The translations under genes were made by a program, and so were the position numbers. A stretch of DNA of 64,000 bases from DASUCS01 sp041166745 (GTDB lineage Bacteria; Actinomycetota; Acidimicrobiia; Acidimicrobiales; JACDCH01), in the NCBI GenBank assembly GCA_041166745.1, contig JBEEGH010000022.1, positions 41,872-105,871 of the forward strand, in the 5' to 3' direction. Positions 16,066 through 24,899 of the stretch are shown one piece after another; within the stretch, counting starts at the first letter, position 1; every line of letters begins with the position of its first letter. Below the pieces are notes generated by a model, which worked only from the letters and a program-made list of their open reading frames with translations, was not told the origin of the DNA and made no database searches.

Positions 16066-17127
16066 TTAGACGGAACAGGCGTGCGCTGGAACGCTGAGGT
16101 CGACAGTCCAGTCCTGTGACGGCCTCCGGCGAAGAGTTACCCGCCCCATGGGTGGATAGTTGCGTTTGCGGGGTCGGCCTCGACGCGGTGCGTCATCAAC
16201 CTGGCTGTCAGGGGGGTGTGCAGGCGCGCACAGGAATAGCTCGGTCACGTGAGCATACAAGTACTCCACGTCTTCCGTTCGGGGCCTGTGATCTCCAGCG
16301 TTCTGCCACGGCGCCACAACACCGATGGGCCGATCGTCGCAAAGCTCGGACCAGATGCCGTCATGATGCGCCGTCGGCGATCCGTGATGCGGAATCTTGA
16401 TGACATTGGCTCGGAGCAGCGACTGCTCGCGAGTTGCGGCCGCGATCACCGCATCCCACCCCATTTCTGGGTCCGAAGTCGTTTCCAGGTCTCCACCGAG
16501 AAGACACGACGCGTCACCGACATGCCCGAGCACGACGATCGACGCGTCGTTCGGCTCCGCTCGTCCAACGCGACCAGACTTCAGTAGCTCAGCGATGGCT
16601 CGGGACGCGACCGTCTTAGCCTTGTGAGACGGCGATAGCGCGGTCATCGTGCAGGGCGGGGCGTGGTCACGGCGATACAACGGAAGCAACTCGAGCGCCC
16701 ATGTTGGCGTCGTGCGGCCGGCATGACCGTCGGCCAATCGACCCAGCACGTCTCGGAACTCCCGCACTCGACGCTTCATTGGATTGAATTGTGAGGCATC
16801 GCAGTCCGCGAGCGCCCAAATCTCCTCGCTGTCGAGTGCGGCAGAACATGCGAACTGCGCTGACGTGCACCGCTCGAGCAGGGAGTCGAGACCAGAGACA
16901 TGATCATCGTGCCAATGGCTGGCCATCACAAGACGAACGTCTATCGCCGCGTCGACGCCAATATCGTCGAAGTAGTCAAGGACGGGTAGTCGTTTTGTGT
17001 TCTTGTCTCGGCAACAGTCAACCGTCAGCCACTCTCCACCGCCCAGGTGGATCGCGAGGCTCTCGCCATAGCCGGCGCCGAATGCTGTCAGTTCAAATTC
17101 GTCGCTTTCCGGCTTCCCAGCTACCAC
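16066..17127 (-). CDS. MBL-fold metallohydrolase, third gene of GAF-unknown-MBL operon
   Basis: 353 residues. HWHDDH at 71-76 matches the HxHxDH zinc motif. VLGHVGDASCLLGGDLE and NVIKIPHHGSPTAHHDG supply the later metal-binding Asp and His, in a ComEC-like arrangement. There is no signal peptide or membrane part, so it is a cytosolic hydrolase of unknown substrate (nucleotide or nucleic acid are possible). GTG 17127 overlaps the upstream gene by 35 nt; no other start would keep the first beta strand. It is the last gene of a three-gene overlapping operon. Confidence 0.85.
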   Translation of the reverse strand: MVAGKPESDEFELTAFGAGYGESLAIHLGGGEWLTVDCCRDKNTKRLPVLDYFDDIGVDAAIDVRLVMASHWHDDHVSGLDSLLERCTSAQFACSAALDSEEIWALADCDASQFNPMKRRVREFRDVLGRLADGHAGRTTPTWALELLPLYRRDHAPPCTMTALSPSHKAKTVASRAIAELLKSGRVGRAEPNDASIVVLGHVGDASCLLGGDLETTSDPEMGWDAVIAAATREQSLLRANVIKIPHHGSPTAHHDGIWSELCDDRPIGVVAPWQNAGDHRPRTEDVEYLYAHVTELFLCAPAHPPDSQVDDAPRRGRPRKRNYPPMGRVTLRRRPSQDWTVDLSVPAHACSV

Positions 17128-17707
17128 GGAAACTGAACGCTAATCGCTGCGCAAAGGCGCGGTTCGCGTCTGAGACGGTCAGTGTGGGTGATTCTCGATC
17201 AAACCGAAGCACTGACTGGTAAATCCGCCCGGAAGGAGTCTCCGTGTAGAACGCGAGCCACCGGAACGTCGCGCCTTCTGTAACGAACTGCTGCTCCTCG
17301 GGAGCGACGTCGTCCATACTAAATTCGGCAAGCTGTTCCACCATCTCGTCGCTCGCGGCCACCAACTCAGCAGCGAACACCCCTTCGTCGGTATCAACGG
17401 ATACGACGCGACCCCACCAGTCCTCCGTAGCCGTCACCTGCTTCGGATGCGCAACGAGTCTCCAGACCCAGCGAAGACCGCGGGTGTGATCTGCATCCGG
17501 CGCGCCGGAAAACACCGCGACGTGAGCCCAGAACCGTCGTGGTCCGCGAAAGAACTCGACGAAATGCTGCGAGTTGAACGATGAGCGGTTGTCCTCGTGT
17601 GGACACATCGCCTGGTACAGGGCGAGATACATGTCGTCCTTCGGCTTATCGCGGTGGGCAGCCAGCTGCGTGTGAAGGTGCGATTGAAGATCCATGACCT
17701 CAGTCAT
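17093..17707 (-). CDS. Hypothetical protein, second gene of GAF-unknown-MBL operon
   Basis: 204 residues, soluble and mixed alpha/beta, with segments RRFWAHVAVFSGAPDADHTR, WWGRVVSVDTDEG and TFRWLAFYTETPSGRIYQSV. The ATG overlaps the GAF-like gene stop (ATGA), and its 3' end overlaps the MBL gene by 35 nt, so the three products are likely made together. I do not recognise a catalytic motif; a sensor or adaptor role between the membrane protein and the hydrolase is only a guess from gene order. Confidence 0.75.
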   Translation of the reverse strand: MTEVMDLQSHLHTQLAAHRDKPKDDMYLALYQAMCPHEDNRSSFNSQHFVEFFRGPRRFWAHVAVFSGAPDADHTRGLRWVWRLVAHPKQVTATEDWWGRVVSVDTDEGVFAAELVAASDEMVEQLAEFSMDDVAPEEQQFVTEGATFRWLAFYTETPSGRIYQSVLRFDRESPTLTVSDANRAFAQRLAFSFRGSWEAGKRRI

Positions 17708-18570
17708 TTGGCTGGAGGATCTCCCTGGTCGAACACGCCTGGCAACACAGCTGCCAGGCTATTGGCGATGCTTGCAACAGCATCTTCGACCACCGACAAA
17801 CTGATTGGGTTAACAATTTGTTCGAAGTTGGCCCCCGCGAACGTGTCGAGGGTCACACAACCTCGAACCCATCCGTTGATGTCAATGATCGGTACAGCGG
17901 CCGCACCTCGGTATCGCTTGCGGAGTAGCTCAGCTTCTCGATGGCTGAGACTCATGCTCACCGACTCCGGAAGCGTGCGCCAGAACGACGATTCTATGGA
18001 GTCGAGCTGGCCGTAAAGAGAGCCGGTATCGGCGATGACTACCTGCTGTTGTGCCCAGCATTGACCCACGATGCCCTTTCCTCGCGTCCATCGAATGCGG
18101 GTTGGCGAAGGGTGGGCGCCGAGTTTCACGGCGGCGACCCGCTCGAGGTAGCGCATCCTGGGCAGGGATCGTTGCACGATGAATGCGTGGAGTCCGTAGT
18201 CACTGAACGGCGCGTTGTTTAGCTCGTGGATGCGAACGAGGGCGGCGCCTAGAGCGGCATGGCACTCGGCCCGGAACGACTCGGACATCGCCCGGCGGTA
18301 GTGGCGAATGACTCCGCCCGCCCCGTGAAGCATCGCCCAGCCACCAAGTCCAAGCGCCGCCGCCGCGCCGGTGATGCCGATCTGCTTCCTGTGTCTCGCT
18401 GCGAAGAGGAGCCTGCCAGCGGTGAGCGCGCCCACCGTCGCTGCAATAACAGAACGTCCAAGCCGCGCGACGTCCTCGGGCTCGAGCGAGGTTGAAACGA
18501 AGGCATCAGTGGCGCGCGCCGATGTACCCAACCTCGGGGCGCTAGTTGTGCGAATGCTCGTTGCCATCAC
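17704..18570 (-). CDS. Two-TM membrane protein with C-terminal GAF-like domain
   Basis: 288 residues. After a Ser/Thr-rich N-terminus there are two adjacent membrane helices (about residues 40-58 and 66-88, IAATVGALTAGRLLFAA and ITGAAAALGLGGWAMLHG). A helical linker and a GAF-like sensor domain follow, with RWTRGKGIVGQCWAQQQVVI, AELLRKRYRGAAAVPIIDIN and RGCVTLDTFAG. The G-x-G-x-x-G-x-x-W pattern near the middle is typical of GAF phosphodiesterase-like sensors. It is first in the operon with the unknown and MBL-fold genes. Ligand unknown. Confidence 0.75.
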   Translation of the reverse strand: MMATSIRTTSAPRLGTSARATDAFVSTSLEPEDVARLGRSVIAATVGALTAGRLLFAARHRKQIGITGAAAALGLGGWAMLHGAGGVIRHYRRAMSESFRAECHAALGAALVRIHELNNAPFSDYGLHAFIVQRSLPRMRYLERVAAVKLGAHPSPTRIRWTRGKGIVGQCWAQQQVVIADTGSLYGQLDSIESSFWRTLPESVSMSLSHREAELLRKRYRGAAAVPIIDINGWVRGCVTLDTFAGANFEQIVNPISLSVVEDAVASIANSLAAVLPGVFDQGDPPAK

Positions 18571-19144
18571 TCCGCCTCGCCGAGAATCTCCGGCAAGCGC
18601 CCGTCAGCACGACACCGTACGCTTTTCCTGGAGTCATGGTGCTCCGCGCCGCTTCCACGAACTATCGGCATCCACTGGACGTCCTGGGTAACGATCTTAT
18701 GACGGACTCGTGACAACCTGATTGCGCTGTCGAGGAGGATTCAAGGTAGCTAGTTACAGCTATGTACGTACCGGACTCGGAGCGAACGGGGGGTTGAGCG
18801 AAGGCGAACCATGACGCGGACGGATGCATACGCGTCCGCTCTTGAGTGCAGGGTGCCGCCGTGCTCGGCACATCGCCGACGTGCATTGAGCCTGAACCGT
18901 ACGGCGTGTGTCTCAGGGGGTGTTGGACCCGGCGTCCTGCGCCAGGACACCAGCCAAAGACCGCACCTTCCCCAGGCTGGGCTGCGCGTGCTGAACGGAG
19001 CCGAGTCCCGCTGACTCCGAACGTCGGTTAGGGCCGACCCGTTCATGTCTTCATGAGCAGGTCGCGGAGAACGACGTCACCGACAAGACCGGTGGGGGGG
19101 ACCCTCCGGTTATGCGGGACGGGCGTCGGGCAACGTTCCGCGGC
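18571..19144. other. Intergenic region carrying 79-bp repeat copy B
   Basis: No gene is supported here. It contains the upstream region of the GAF-like operon and the downstream end of the two-component genes. Small frames on both strands lack ribosome sites and resemblance to known proteins. The 79-bp repeat at 19046-19124 is the only clear feature. Confidence 0.4.
19046..19124 (+). repeat. 79-bp dispersed repeat, copy B
   Basis: It reads TGTCTTCATGAGCAGGTCG at the start and GGTTATGCGGGACGGGC at the end, aligning over its whole length with 1416-1494 in the same orientation at about 80 percent identity. It lies 21 bp beyond the stop of the response-regulator gene and could double as its 3' untranslated region, though no clean terminator stem with a T-run is seen. 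Confidence 0.6.
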
Positions 19145-19588
19145 TCATCCGGCGCGGTCGTCCGTGCGACGCCGCGCGCCCGCAGTGTCGGTGTGCTGAT
19201 CGTCGGCGGCGAGGTTTCCGTTGATCCAGTGTTCAAGGGTGACGCGGAGTTCCTCGGCGCGGAGCGGCTTGGTGAGGTAGTCGTCCATGCCGGCAGCGAT
19301 GGCGGCTTCCCGGTCGCCGTCCATGGCTCGCGCACTCAAACCGATGATCGGCGTGGGCGACGACATCTCGGCGGCTTGGCGCTCGCGGATCGCGGCGGTG
19401 GCCTGAAAGCCGTCCATGGTCGGCATCTGACAATCCATGAGGATGACGTCGAAGTGGTCGGCGACAGCGAGCTTGAGCGCCTCGGCACCGTTGTTGGCGA
19501 TGACGACGAAGACCCCCTGGCGTTCGAGCGTTCGAACGGCGACGAGTTGGTTCATCCGGTCGTCCTCGACGAGAAGGATCTTGTGCAT
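19145..19588 (-). CDS. Single-domain response regulator (CheY-like)
   Basis: 147 residues with one receiver domain: acidic pair ED at 8-9, phosphoacceptor Asp 52 in VILMDCQMPTMDGF, the Ser/Thr in IIGLSARAMDGD, and Lys in DYLTKPLRAEEL. There is no output domain; a short disordered basic tail follows. It lies 19 nt downstream of the hybrid histidine kinase, so it is the likely second phosphoacceptor in the same relay. The stand-alone receiver suggests signalling by protein contact, or a downstream phosphotransfer protein encoded elsewhere. Confidence 0.92.
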   Translation of the reverse strand: MHKILLVEDDRMNQLVAVRTLERQGVFVVIANNGAEALKLAVADHFDVILMDCQMPTMDGFQATAAIRERQAAEMSSPTPIIGLSARAMDGDREAAIAAGMDDYLTKPLRAEELRVTLEHWINGNLAADDQHTDTAGARRRTDDRAG

Positions 19589-19607
19589 GGGTTCGGTCTC
19601 CTTGTGC

Positions 19608-21764
19608 CTATGCGGCAGGTATGAGGTTGTTTGCTCGTCGGGTGACGAGCGGGTCGAGGATCCGGCGGAGCAGGTCGCTGTTGCGGGCGGGCTTCACCAG
19701 CACGGCGTCGAAGCCGGCGTCGGTCGCGGCCTGACGGGACACGTCGGGCGAAGAGCTCAACAGCACCATGACTGGTGTTGCGTCGGTGCGTTCTTGGCGG
19801 AGGGCGTGCGCGAGATGAATTCCGTCCATGTGAGGCATCTGATGGTCGAGCACGATGAGCGCGAACGGCTGAGCGCGGTCGTGGGTTCGACCGACGTCGA
19901 GGGCGTCGGCGGCGCTGGCCGCGCAGTGAACACTGAAACCCCAGGCGGTGAGTGTGTGGGCGAGCACCATTCGGTTCACGGCGTTGTCGTCGACCACCAG
20001 GGCATGGAGTCCGCGGAGCTGCTCCAGGGCCGCTTCGATCGGCGGCTTCGCGATCCCCGGTGGTAACGGAACGATGATGCGGAAGGTCGTGCCGGTACCT
20101 TCGACGCTGTCGACTTCGACGCGGCCGTGTTGCAGTTCGGTGAGTTGCTTCACGATGGCGAGGCCGAGGCCCGTTCCGCCGAATTGGCGTGTGGTCGAGC
20201 TGTCGAGCTGTGAGAAGGGATCGAAGAGTCGTTCAGCTTCACCGGTGGGGATGCCGATTCCGGTGTCGACGATCTCGAACACCACTTCATCGGGCGTCAC
20301 GCACGGGATGGCGCGGATGATGACCTCGCCGTCGGCGGTGAACTTGACCGCGTTCGACGCGAGGTTGAGCAGGATTTGGCGGAGGCGGACCGGGTCGCCT
20401 CGGCGGCTGGTCGGCAGACCGGGTTCGCAGTAGACGACCAGTTCGACTCCTTTGCGGCGGGCGCCGTCGGCCACGATCGTGGCGACCTCATGGACAAGAT
20501 CGTCGAGGTCGAGGTCGACTTCCTCGATGGTCAGCTTGCCCGCCTCGATTTTGGAGAAGTCGAGGATGTCGTTGATGACCCCCAGCAAGCCTTCGGCTGA
20601 TGTCGCGACACCCTCGGCGTATTCGCGTTCCTCGTCCTCGAGGTTGCCGTCCAGCATCAAGGCGGTGAGTCCGATCACGGCGTTCATGGGTGTGCGGATC
20701 TCGTGGCTCATGTTCGCGAGGAACTGGGACTTCATGGTCGATGCCGCGATCGCGTCGTCGCGGGCGGCGGCGAGGTGATTCGTCAGCGCGTGGTTCTCGT
20801 AGATGACCGATAGGTGGCGGACGACGCTCAATGCGACGACCGCGAGGATCATCCAGATGAGCTCGGGTTCGAAGGTCGCTCCCGTCGCCTGTCGTGCGGC
20901 CGCGCCTGCCACGACTCCGAGCACGCACAGGCTCGGAACGGCGAGCAGCAGTCGTTGGCCCCGAACGTCTCGCTCCGCGTGTCCGACGAGCTCGGGTCGC
21001 TGCGACGCCAACGCCACCATCAGGAACCCGATGATCCAGCCGGCGTCGTTGACTTGCACGCCGTTGTACTGATCGAGGGCGCCCAGGCAGGCATAGACAC
21101 TGTCGGCGACCGCCATGGCGGCAATCCCGATCGCGAGAGGCACGATCCAGCGGCGGGCGGTGCCCAGCACCCGCGGGAGCGCGAACAGCAACACCGCAAT
21201 CACGACGACGTCGAGTGCGGGATAGGCCAACAGCACGATTCGCCCGAGAACGGAAACGCCTTCCGACTCCCTCCACACCGTGCTCATGACGATCGCCCAA
21301 CTCAGAAAGAACAGTCCTCCGGTGATCAGCAGACCCTCGACGAGCGCTCGCGCCCGCGAGTAATTGACAGCCACACCATCGAGGAGCAGCAGCACCGCGA
21401 CCACATAACACAGTGACGACCCGAGAAACGCGACGTCCTCGATGGACGGAGTTGGAGGCGGATCGTTGTGGGTGATCTCCCACCACGACCAGTGGATTTG
21501 CCCGAGACACCACAGGCCCGTGCCGGCTGCGAGCACGGCCCACACCGTGCGGAAGCGTGCGCTGCGGCGGCGTGCCGTCGAGGCGCAAGCGATCATCGCG
21601 AGGAACGCGACTGCACATTGGGCGACGTTGTCCGCCGCGTTCCACCCGGCGTTGTCGCCGCGAGTCGCGACAAGCACGCCGATGACGACCGCCGACGCTG
21701 CGACAACGATCACCATCAACCGACCGAACCGAGTCGTCACCGGCTGGCGCTCGCCAGCCCTCAC
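19608..21764 (-). CDS. Membrane-bound hybrid sensor histidine kinase
   Basis: 718 residues. The N-terminal 320 residues hold about eight to nine transmembrane helices (a MASE-like sensor). A short coiled coil and HisKA follow (FLANMSHEIRTPMNAVIG, phospho-His), then HATPase_c with N box NLASNAVKFT, G1 DTGIGIP and G2 GGTGLGLAI, and a C-terminal receiver (LIVLDHQMPHMDG, KPARNSDLL). It acts in a multistep phosphorelay with the adjacent receiver protein. GTG 21764 is the longest start. GTG 21740 is an equally good choice and would place an 8+2+8 inverted repeat directly upstream. Stimulus unknown. Confidence 0.93.
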   Translation of the reverse strand: MRAGERQPVTTRFGRLMVIVVAASAVVIGVLVATRGDNAGWNAADNVAQCAVAFLAMIACASTARRRSARFRTVWAVLAAGTGLWCLGQIHWSWWEITHNDPPPTPSIEDVAFLGSSLCYVVAVLLLLDGVAVNYSRARALVEGLLITGGLFFLSWAIVMSTVWRESEGVSVLGRIVLLAYPALDVVVIAVLLFALPRVLGTARRWIVPLAIGIAAMAVADSVYACLGALDQYNGVQVNDAGWIIGFLMVALASQRPELVGHAERDVRGQRLLLAVPSLCVLGVVAGAAARQATGATFEPELIWMILAVVALSVVRHLSVIYENHALTNHLAAARDDAIAASTMKSQFLANMSHEIRTPMNAVIGLTALMLDGNLEDEEREYAEGVATSAEGLLGVINDILDFSKIEAGKLTIEEVDLDLDDLVHEVATIVADGARRKGVELVVYCEPGLPTSRRGDPVRLRQILLNLASNAVKFTADGEVIIRAIPCVTPDEVVFEIVDTGIGIPTGEAERLFDPFSQLDSSTTRQFGGTGLGLAIVKQLTELQHGRVEVDSVEGTGTTFRIIVPLPPGIAKPPIEAALEQLRGLHALVVDDNAVNRMVLAHTLTAWGFSVHCAASAADALDVGRTHDRAQPFALIVLDHQMPHMDGIHLAHALRQERTDATPVMVLLSSSPDVSRQAATDAGFDAVLVKPARNSDLLRRILDPLVTRRANNLIPAA
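21742..21759. promoter_or_regulatory. Inverted repeat at kinase start
   Basis: GGCTGGCG-CT-CGCCAGCC forms 8-bp perfect arms with a 2-nt centre, immediately upstream of the alternative GTG start at 21740 of the histidine kinase. It could be an operator or a hairpin affecting translation. It lies within codons if the longer start is real. Confidence 0.35.
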
Positions 21765-22143
21765 TGCGTACGACCCGCGCAGGCACGGAGTTCAAATTCC
21801 GTAGATGGCGCCCGTTCCATGCCCGGACTATCGACACGCCGGGAGCTCTGCCGAATGACGCGTTCGCGTCACGAGCGGCACATCGTGGACACGACGACAA
21901 GAGCGCCGACGCTCACAAGCCCGAATGCCAGTTCGAGCGTGAACACCGGAGGCTCCTTTCAGGCACTCGCCGCTCCCACGAGAGCGTTCGCTGCCCGGAC
22001 ACTGCTGCACCTGGAGGTGTGTGTGAGTGTCGGCCCCTCGGTCAGCCGGCACCTCCTCGCCGTTCCGCCCAGCCGATGCTGAGGATCGCCATGACTGGAG
22101 CAGCGCCCGGGGGGACGCGCTGCTCCAGCCCGGCGTGGTGGGT
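21765..22143. other. Intergenic, nothing recognised
   Basis: A stretch upstream of the kinase and downstream of the esterase remnant. Frames here are GC-driven and unsupported. It should contain the kinase promoter. Confidence 0.35.
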
Positions 22144-22700
22144 TCAGCTGCGGGTCCCGAGCACGGCGGCGAGGAAGTCGACGGCTTGCCGGATGGCGGC
22201 CTCGGCCGCCTGCGTGCCGCGCAGTGCGTTGAGCATCACGAAGTCGTGCACGATGGCTTGGTAGCGGGTCGCGGTGACGGGCACGCCGGCGGCTCGGAGG
22301 TGGTTGGCGTACGCCTCTCCCTCGTCGCGCAGGACGTCGGCCTCGCCGGTGATCACGAGCGCCGGCGGTAGCCCAGCGAGCTGTTCCGATGTTGCTCGCA
22401 GCGGCGACGCGGTCGGCAGGGCGCGTTCTGCGGGGTCGGTGGTGTACTGGTCCCAGAACCACTGCATGCCTTCGCGCTGCAGGAAGTACCCGGTCGCGAA
22501 GTCGTGGTACGACGGCGTGTCGAACGACGCGTCGGTGACGGGGTAGAAGAGCACTTGGCCGGCCAGGCGCACGTCGCCGCGCTCCTTGGCGGTGAGGGTC
22601 AACGAGGCGGCCATGTTGCCGCCGACCGAGTCACCAGCGACCGCGACTCGACTGGAATCGAGTCCTACAGATCCAAGCGCGGGAGCGAATCGACGATATC
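22144..22700 (-). pseudogene. Alpha/beta-hydrolase (acetyl-esterase/HSL type), 5'-truncated
   Basis: The retained C-terminal part has the catalytic Ser in VAVAGDSVGGNMAASLTLTA, Asp in LVITGEADVLRDEGEAYANH and His in AIVHDFVMLNAL, the triad of hormone-sensitive-lipase-type esterases. The N-terminal HGGG oxyanion segment and about 130 residues are missing. The frame upstream of about 22700 is arginine/proline-rich nonsense running into a helicase remnant in another frame. It is therefore a truncated gene at a recombination joint and unlikely to be active. Confidence 0.7.
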
Positions 22701-22850
22701 GAGCGTTCGCATCGACACAGTGATGACCCGGCCGACGAGGTCGAGGATGTCGAGGATGTAGGTGAGGTCGTCGTGTTCGATGGCCCAATCGTTCGGGTCG
22801 TTGCGGATGCCCGACGCCTTGTCGGTAGAGTGGCCCGCGCTCCGGAACAA
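22665..22850 (-). pseudogene. C-terminal remnant of a helicase-like protein
   Basis: About 50 residues (RNDPNDWAIEHDDLTYILDI, then LDLVGRVITVSMRTLDIVDS) resemble the extreme C-terminus of predicted restriction-type or superfamily-2 helicases. The rest of the gene is absent upstream. It abuts the truncated esterase, so the two fragments define a deletion or insertion joint near 22.69 kb. Family assignment is from memory of the motif and is moderate at best. Confidence 0.4.
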
Positions 22851-22888
22851 CTGGCCCTTTGAGCAGCCACGACTACAGGTGGCAACCC

Positions 22889-23047
22889 CTAACAGTGACT
22901 CTGTCGCTTGCAATGGAGGCGAGGTCGGGTGCCGATCGTCGCGCCACACTCGACGCAACGCGGGTTGAAGCCCGACATGATGACACCATCGACCCGCGTG
23001 GACTCATGACCACACTCCCGGCATGTGACCGCAAGCTCGCATCCCAC
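22889..23047 (-). CDS. Small double zinc-knuckle protein
   Basis: A 52-residue frame from GTG 23047 reads CELAVTCRECGHESTRVDG and then FNPRCVECGATI. Two CxxC pairs about 25 residues apart form a likely single zinc ribbon. No ribosome binding site is evident and the frame stays open upstream without a start, so it may be the tail of a broken gene. Small ribbon proteins of this type are common near mobile elements. Function unknown. Confidence 0.35.
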   Translation of the reverse strand: MGCELAVTCRECGHESTRVDGVIMSGFNPRCVECGATIGTRPRLHCKRQSHC

Positions 23048-23293
23048 GTGCAGCGGCTCAGCGAGCCGCGGTACGAAGGCTACCCGCGGCGTCGGGTGCT
23101 CCGAAGGAGCAGATGGTCCCGGGAGCGTTTACCACTCGTTGAAGATCATCCCGGAGAACCTGGCGAGGTCCTCCTGCGTCGAGCCTATGCACTTCACGAA
23201 TATGGCGGAGGCGCGGTGCATGCTCGTCCGCTCGGTACGTGTGGTCGCCCGCGATCTCGCTGGCGGGTGCCACGCCACGTTGGTTCTCCAAGG

Positions 23294-23827
23294 TCACACG
23301 ACAGCCCACGCCGCGAGGGAAAGACGGCCGATGTCATCGACGGACAGGCCCTCGAGGCGAAGATCACCATGAGCTTCTGGCCGCGGACTGACGACAATTC
23401 GAAGGCTGGCGATCTTGCCGTCCTTGAAGGTGAACGTGTGGCTGCCCGCGACCTGGAAGCCTCGCTGGTCGGCCGTGCCGATCGTCGTGGTCCAGGCAGC
23501 AATGACCTTGTTGTCACGCTGACGGGTGCGGAGGACCTCGGTCTCGACGATCCCGAGCTCGACGTCCTCGGCCTTGCCCAGACCTTCAAGCCGGAGCGGC
23601 ATGCCACTGGCCTTGAACCGGTTCGTGTAGAGAGCGGCAATTGCGTTGCGCCCCACGAACGTCCCGGTGACGGGAGGCGTCCCCGCGAACTCGAACACGC
23701 CATCGTCGTCCCAGAGGTCTAGGAGACGCTCCACGGCGCCGTCGACGCCAGTTCGAAGACCGCGGATGTAGGCGAAGTATTCCTCGACGACTGCGTCGCG
23801 GCGAGTGTCAATGGTGGCTTCAGACAT
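23294..23827 (-). CDS. NTF2/SnoaL-like protein, last gene of radical SAM operon
   Basis: 177 residues with an NTF2-type cone fold pattern: an N-terminal helix (VVEEYFAYIRGLRTGVDGAV), then LWDDDGVFEFAGTPPVTGTF, GRNAIAALY, and a beta sheet ending TFTFKDGKIASLRIVVSP. Proteins of this fold act as isomerases, cyclases or binding partners. The ATG overlaps the radical SAM gene upstream by 8 nt, placing it as the last gene of the five-gene coupled operon. It may act on, or bind, the modified product. No catalytic residues can be assigned with confidence. Confidence 0.8.
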   Translation of the reverse strand: MSEATIDTRRDAVVEEYFAYIRGLRTGVDGAVERLLDLWDDDGVFEFAGTPPVTGTFVGRNAIAALYTNRFKASGMPLRLEGLGKAEDVELGIVETEVLRTRQRDNKVIAAWTTTIGTADQRGFQVAGSHTFTFKDGKIASLRIVVSPRPEAHGDLRLEGLSVDDIGRLSLAAWAVV

Positions 23828-24899
23828 GACTGACTCCTTTTTGTTTGATCGATACGGCTGTGACGTTGTGACCGGAGAGCGTCGGATCGGCTATCCAGCA
23901 CCGGGGATCGGTCGCGAATACGTCTCCGGTGCGGGCAAAAGCGACCGCTCGGCAGCCACCGCAGCGCTCGCGTTGGGAGCAGGTGTGGCAACTGCCGACG
24001 AGGTGATTGCGGTCGCGCAGGTCGGTGAGCAGAGGAGCGCTCCGCCAGATCTCGCTGAAGCTCGTCGTGCGGACGTTCCCCACGGGGACGGGAAGCAGGA
24101 CGCACGGGTAGACATCGCCGTTGGCAGCCACGCAGCCTTGTCCGGCACCCGCCTGGCAACCGGTGAAGCCGGGCATGTCGGCGAGTACGTCATCGACGAG
24201 GATCTGTTGGGCGAGATGCCCGACGATCTCGAGGCGTCCGCGGTACCGCTCGCGGAGCTCGATGATGTGCTCGACGACAGGCCGCCACTCAGCGTCGGTC
24301 AGATCGAGGGCGTCGGTGCCGCGTCCGGTGGGGACGTAGCGCGAGAAGTTGATGCGCTGTACGGGCAAGGCCGTGATGAGTTCGCAGAACGCGTCCAGTT
24401 CATCGAAGTTGAGGCGGGTGATCGTGCAGCAAACATGGACGCGCAATCCCGCGTCGACGGCCGTGTGGATTGAGGCGACGGCACGGTCGAAGAGCCCGGG
24501 CCAGCAGCGCAGGGTGTCGTGGCTCGCGGGCAGACCGTCCAGGCTGACCTGGAACCGGTTGATCCCGCTGACCGCCAGTCTGTCTGCCGTTGCGCGCGAC
24601 AGGCGGGATCCGTTGGAGCCGACCCCCACAGCCAGCCCGCGAGCGCGCGCCCGGTCGACGATGCGGACGATGTCCCCGCGAAGCAGTGGTTCGCCGCCGG
24701 AGATGGCCAGATCAACAACGCCGGCTGCCGCGAACTCGTCGATGAGGGCGAGAGCCTCCGCGGTCGTGAGCTCGTCCGGACTGCGTCGGGCGGAGTTCGA
24801 CGAGCAGTGCTGGCAGCGGGCGTTACAGGCATTTGTGGCGAGCCAGACCATGTGAAGCGGCATGACGGTCCGGAACAGCGGGCCCGTGGTCTCAGTCAT
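23820..24899 (-). CDS. Radical SAM/SPASM protein (second of two)
   Basis: 359 residues. CNARCQHC gives the CxxxCxxC site (Cys 25, 29, 32) for the SAM-binding 4Fe-4S cluster. DLAISGGEPLLR is the GGE motif. A C-terminal SPASM region has multiple cysteines (GCQAGAGQGC, YPCVLLPVPVGN, CHTCSQRERCGGC) for auxiliary clusters. SPASM enzymes typically modify peptides or small proteins. Its start overlaps the PqqD-like gene by 8 nt. It is clearly paralogous to the other radical SAM gene two positions upstream, sharing YVPxGRG and WRSAPLL/MWANSTLL-type segments. Confidence 0.93.
   Translation of the reverse strand: MTETTGPLFRTVMPLHMVWLATNACNARCQHCSSNSARRSPDELTTAEALALIDEFAAAGVVDLAISGGEPLLRGDIVRIVDRARARGLAVGVGSNGSRLSRATADRLAVSGINRFQVSLDGLPASHDTLRCWPGLFDRAVASIHTAVDAGLRVHVCCTITRLNFDELDAFCELITALPVQRINFSRYVPTGRGTDALDLTDAEWRPVVEHIIELRERYRGRLEIVGHLAQQILVDDVLADMPGFTGCQAGAGQGCVAANGDVYPCVLLPVPVGNVRTTSFSEIWRSAPLLTDLRDRNHLVGSCHTCSQRERCGGCRAVAFARTGDVFATDPRCWIADPTLSGHNVTAVSIKQKGVSHV

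Noticed and set aside
18811..19031. Small plus-strand frames between the GAF operon and the two-component genes
   Set aside because: Compositional frames without ribosome sites, and two of them overlap in different frames.
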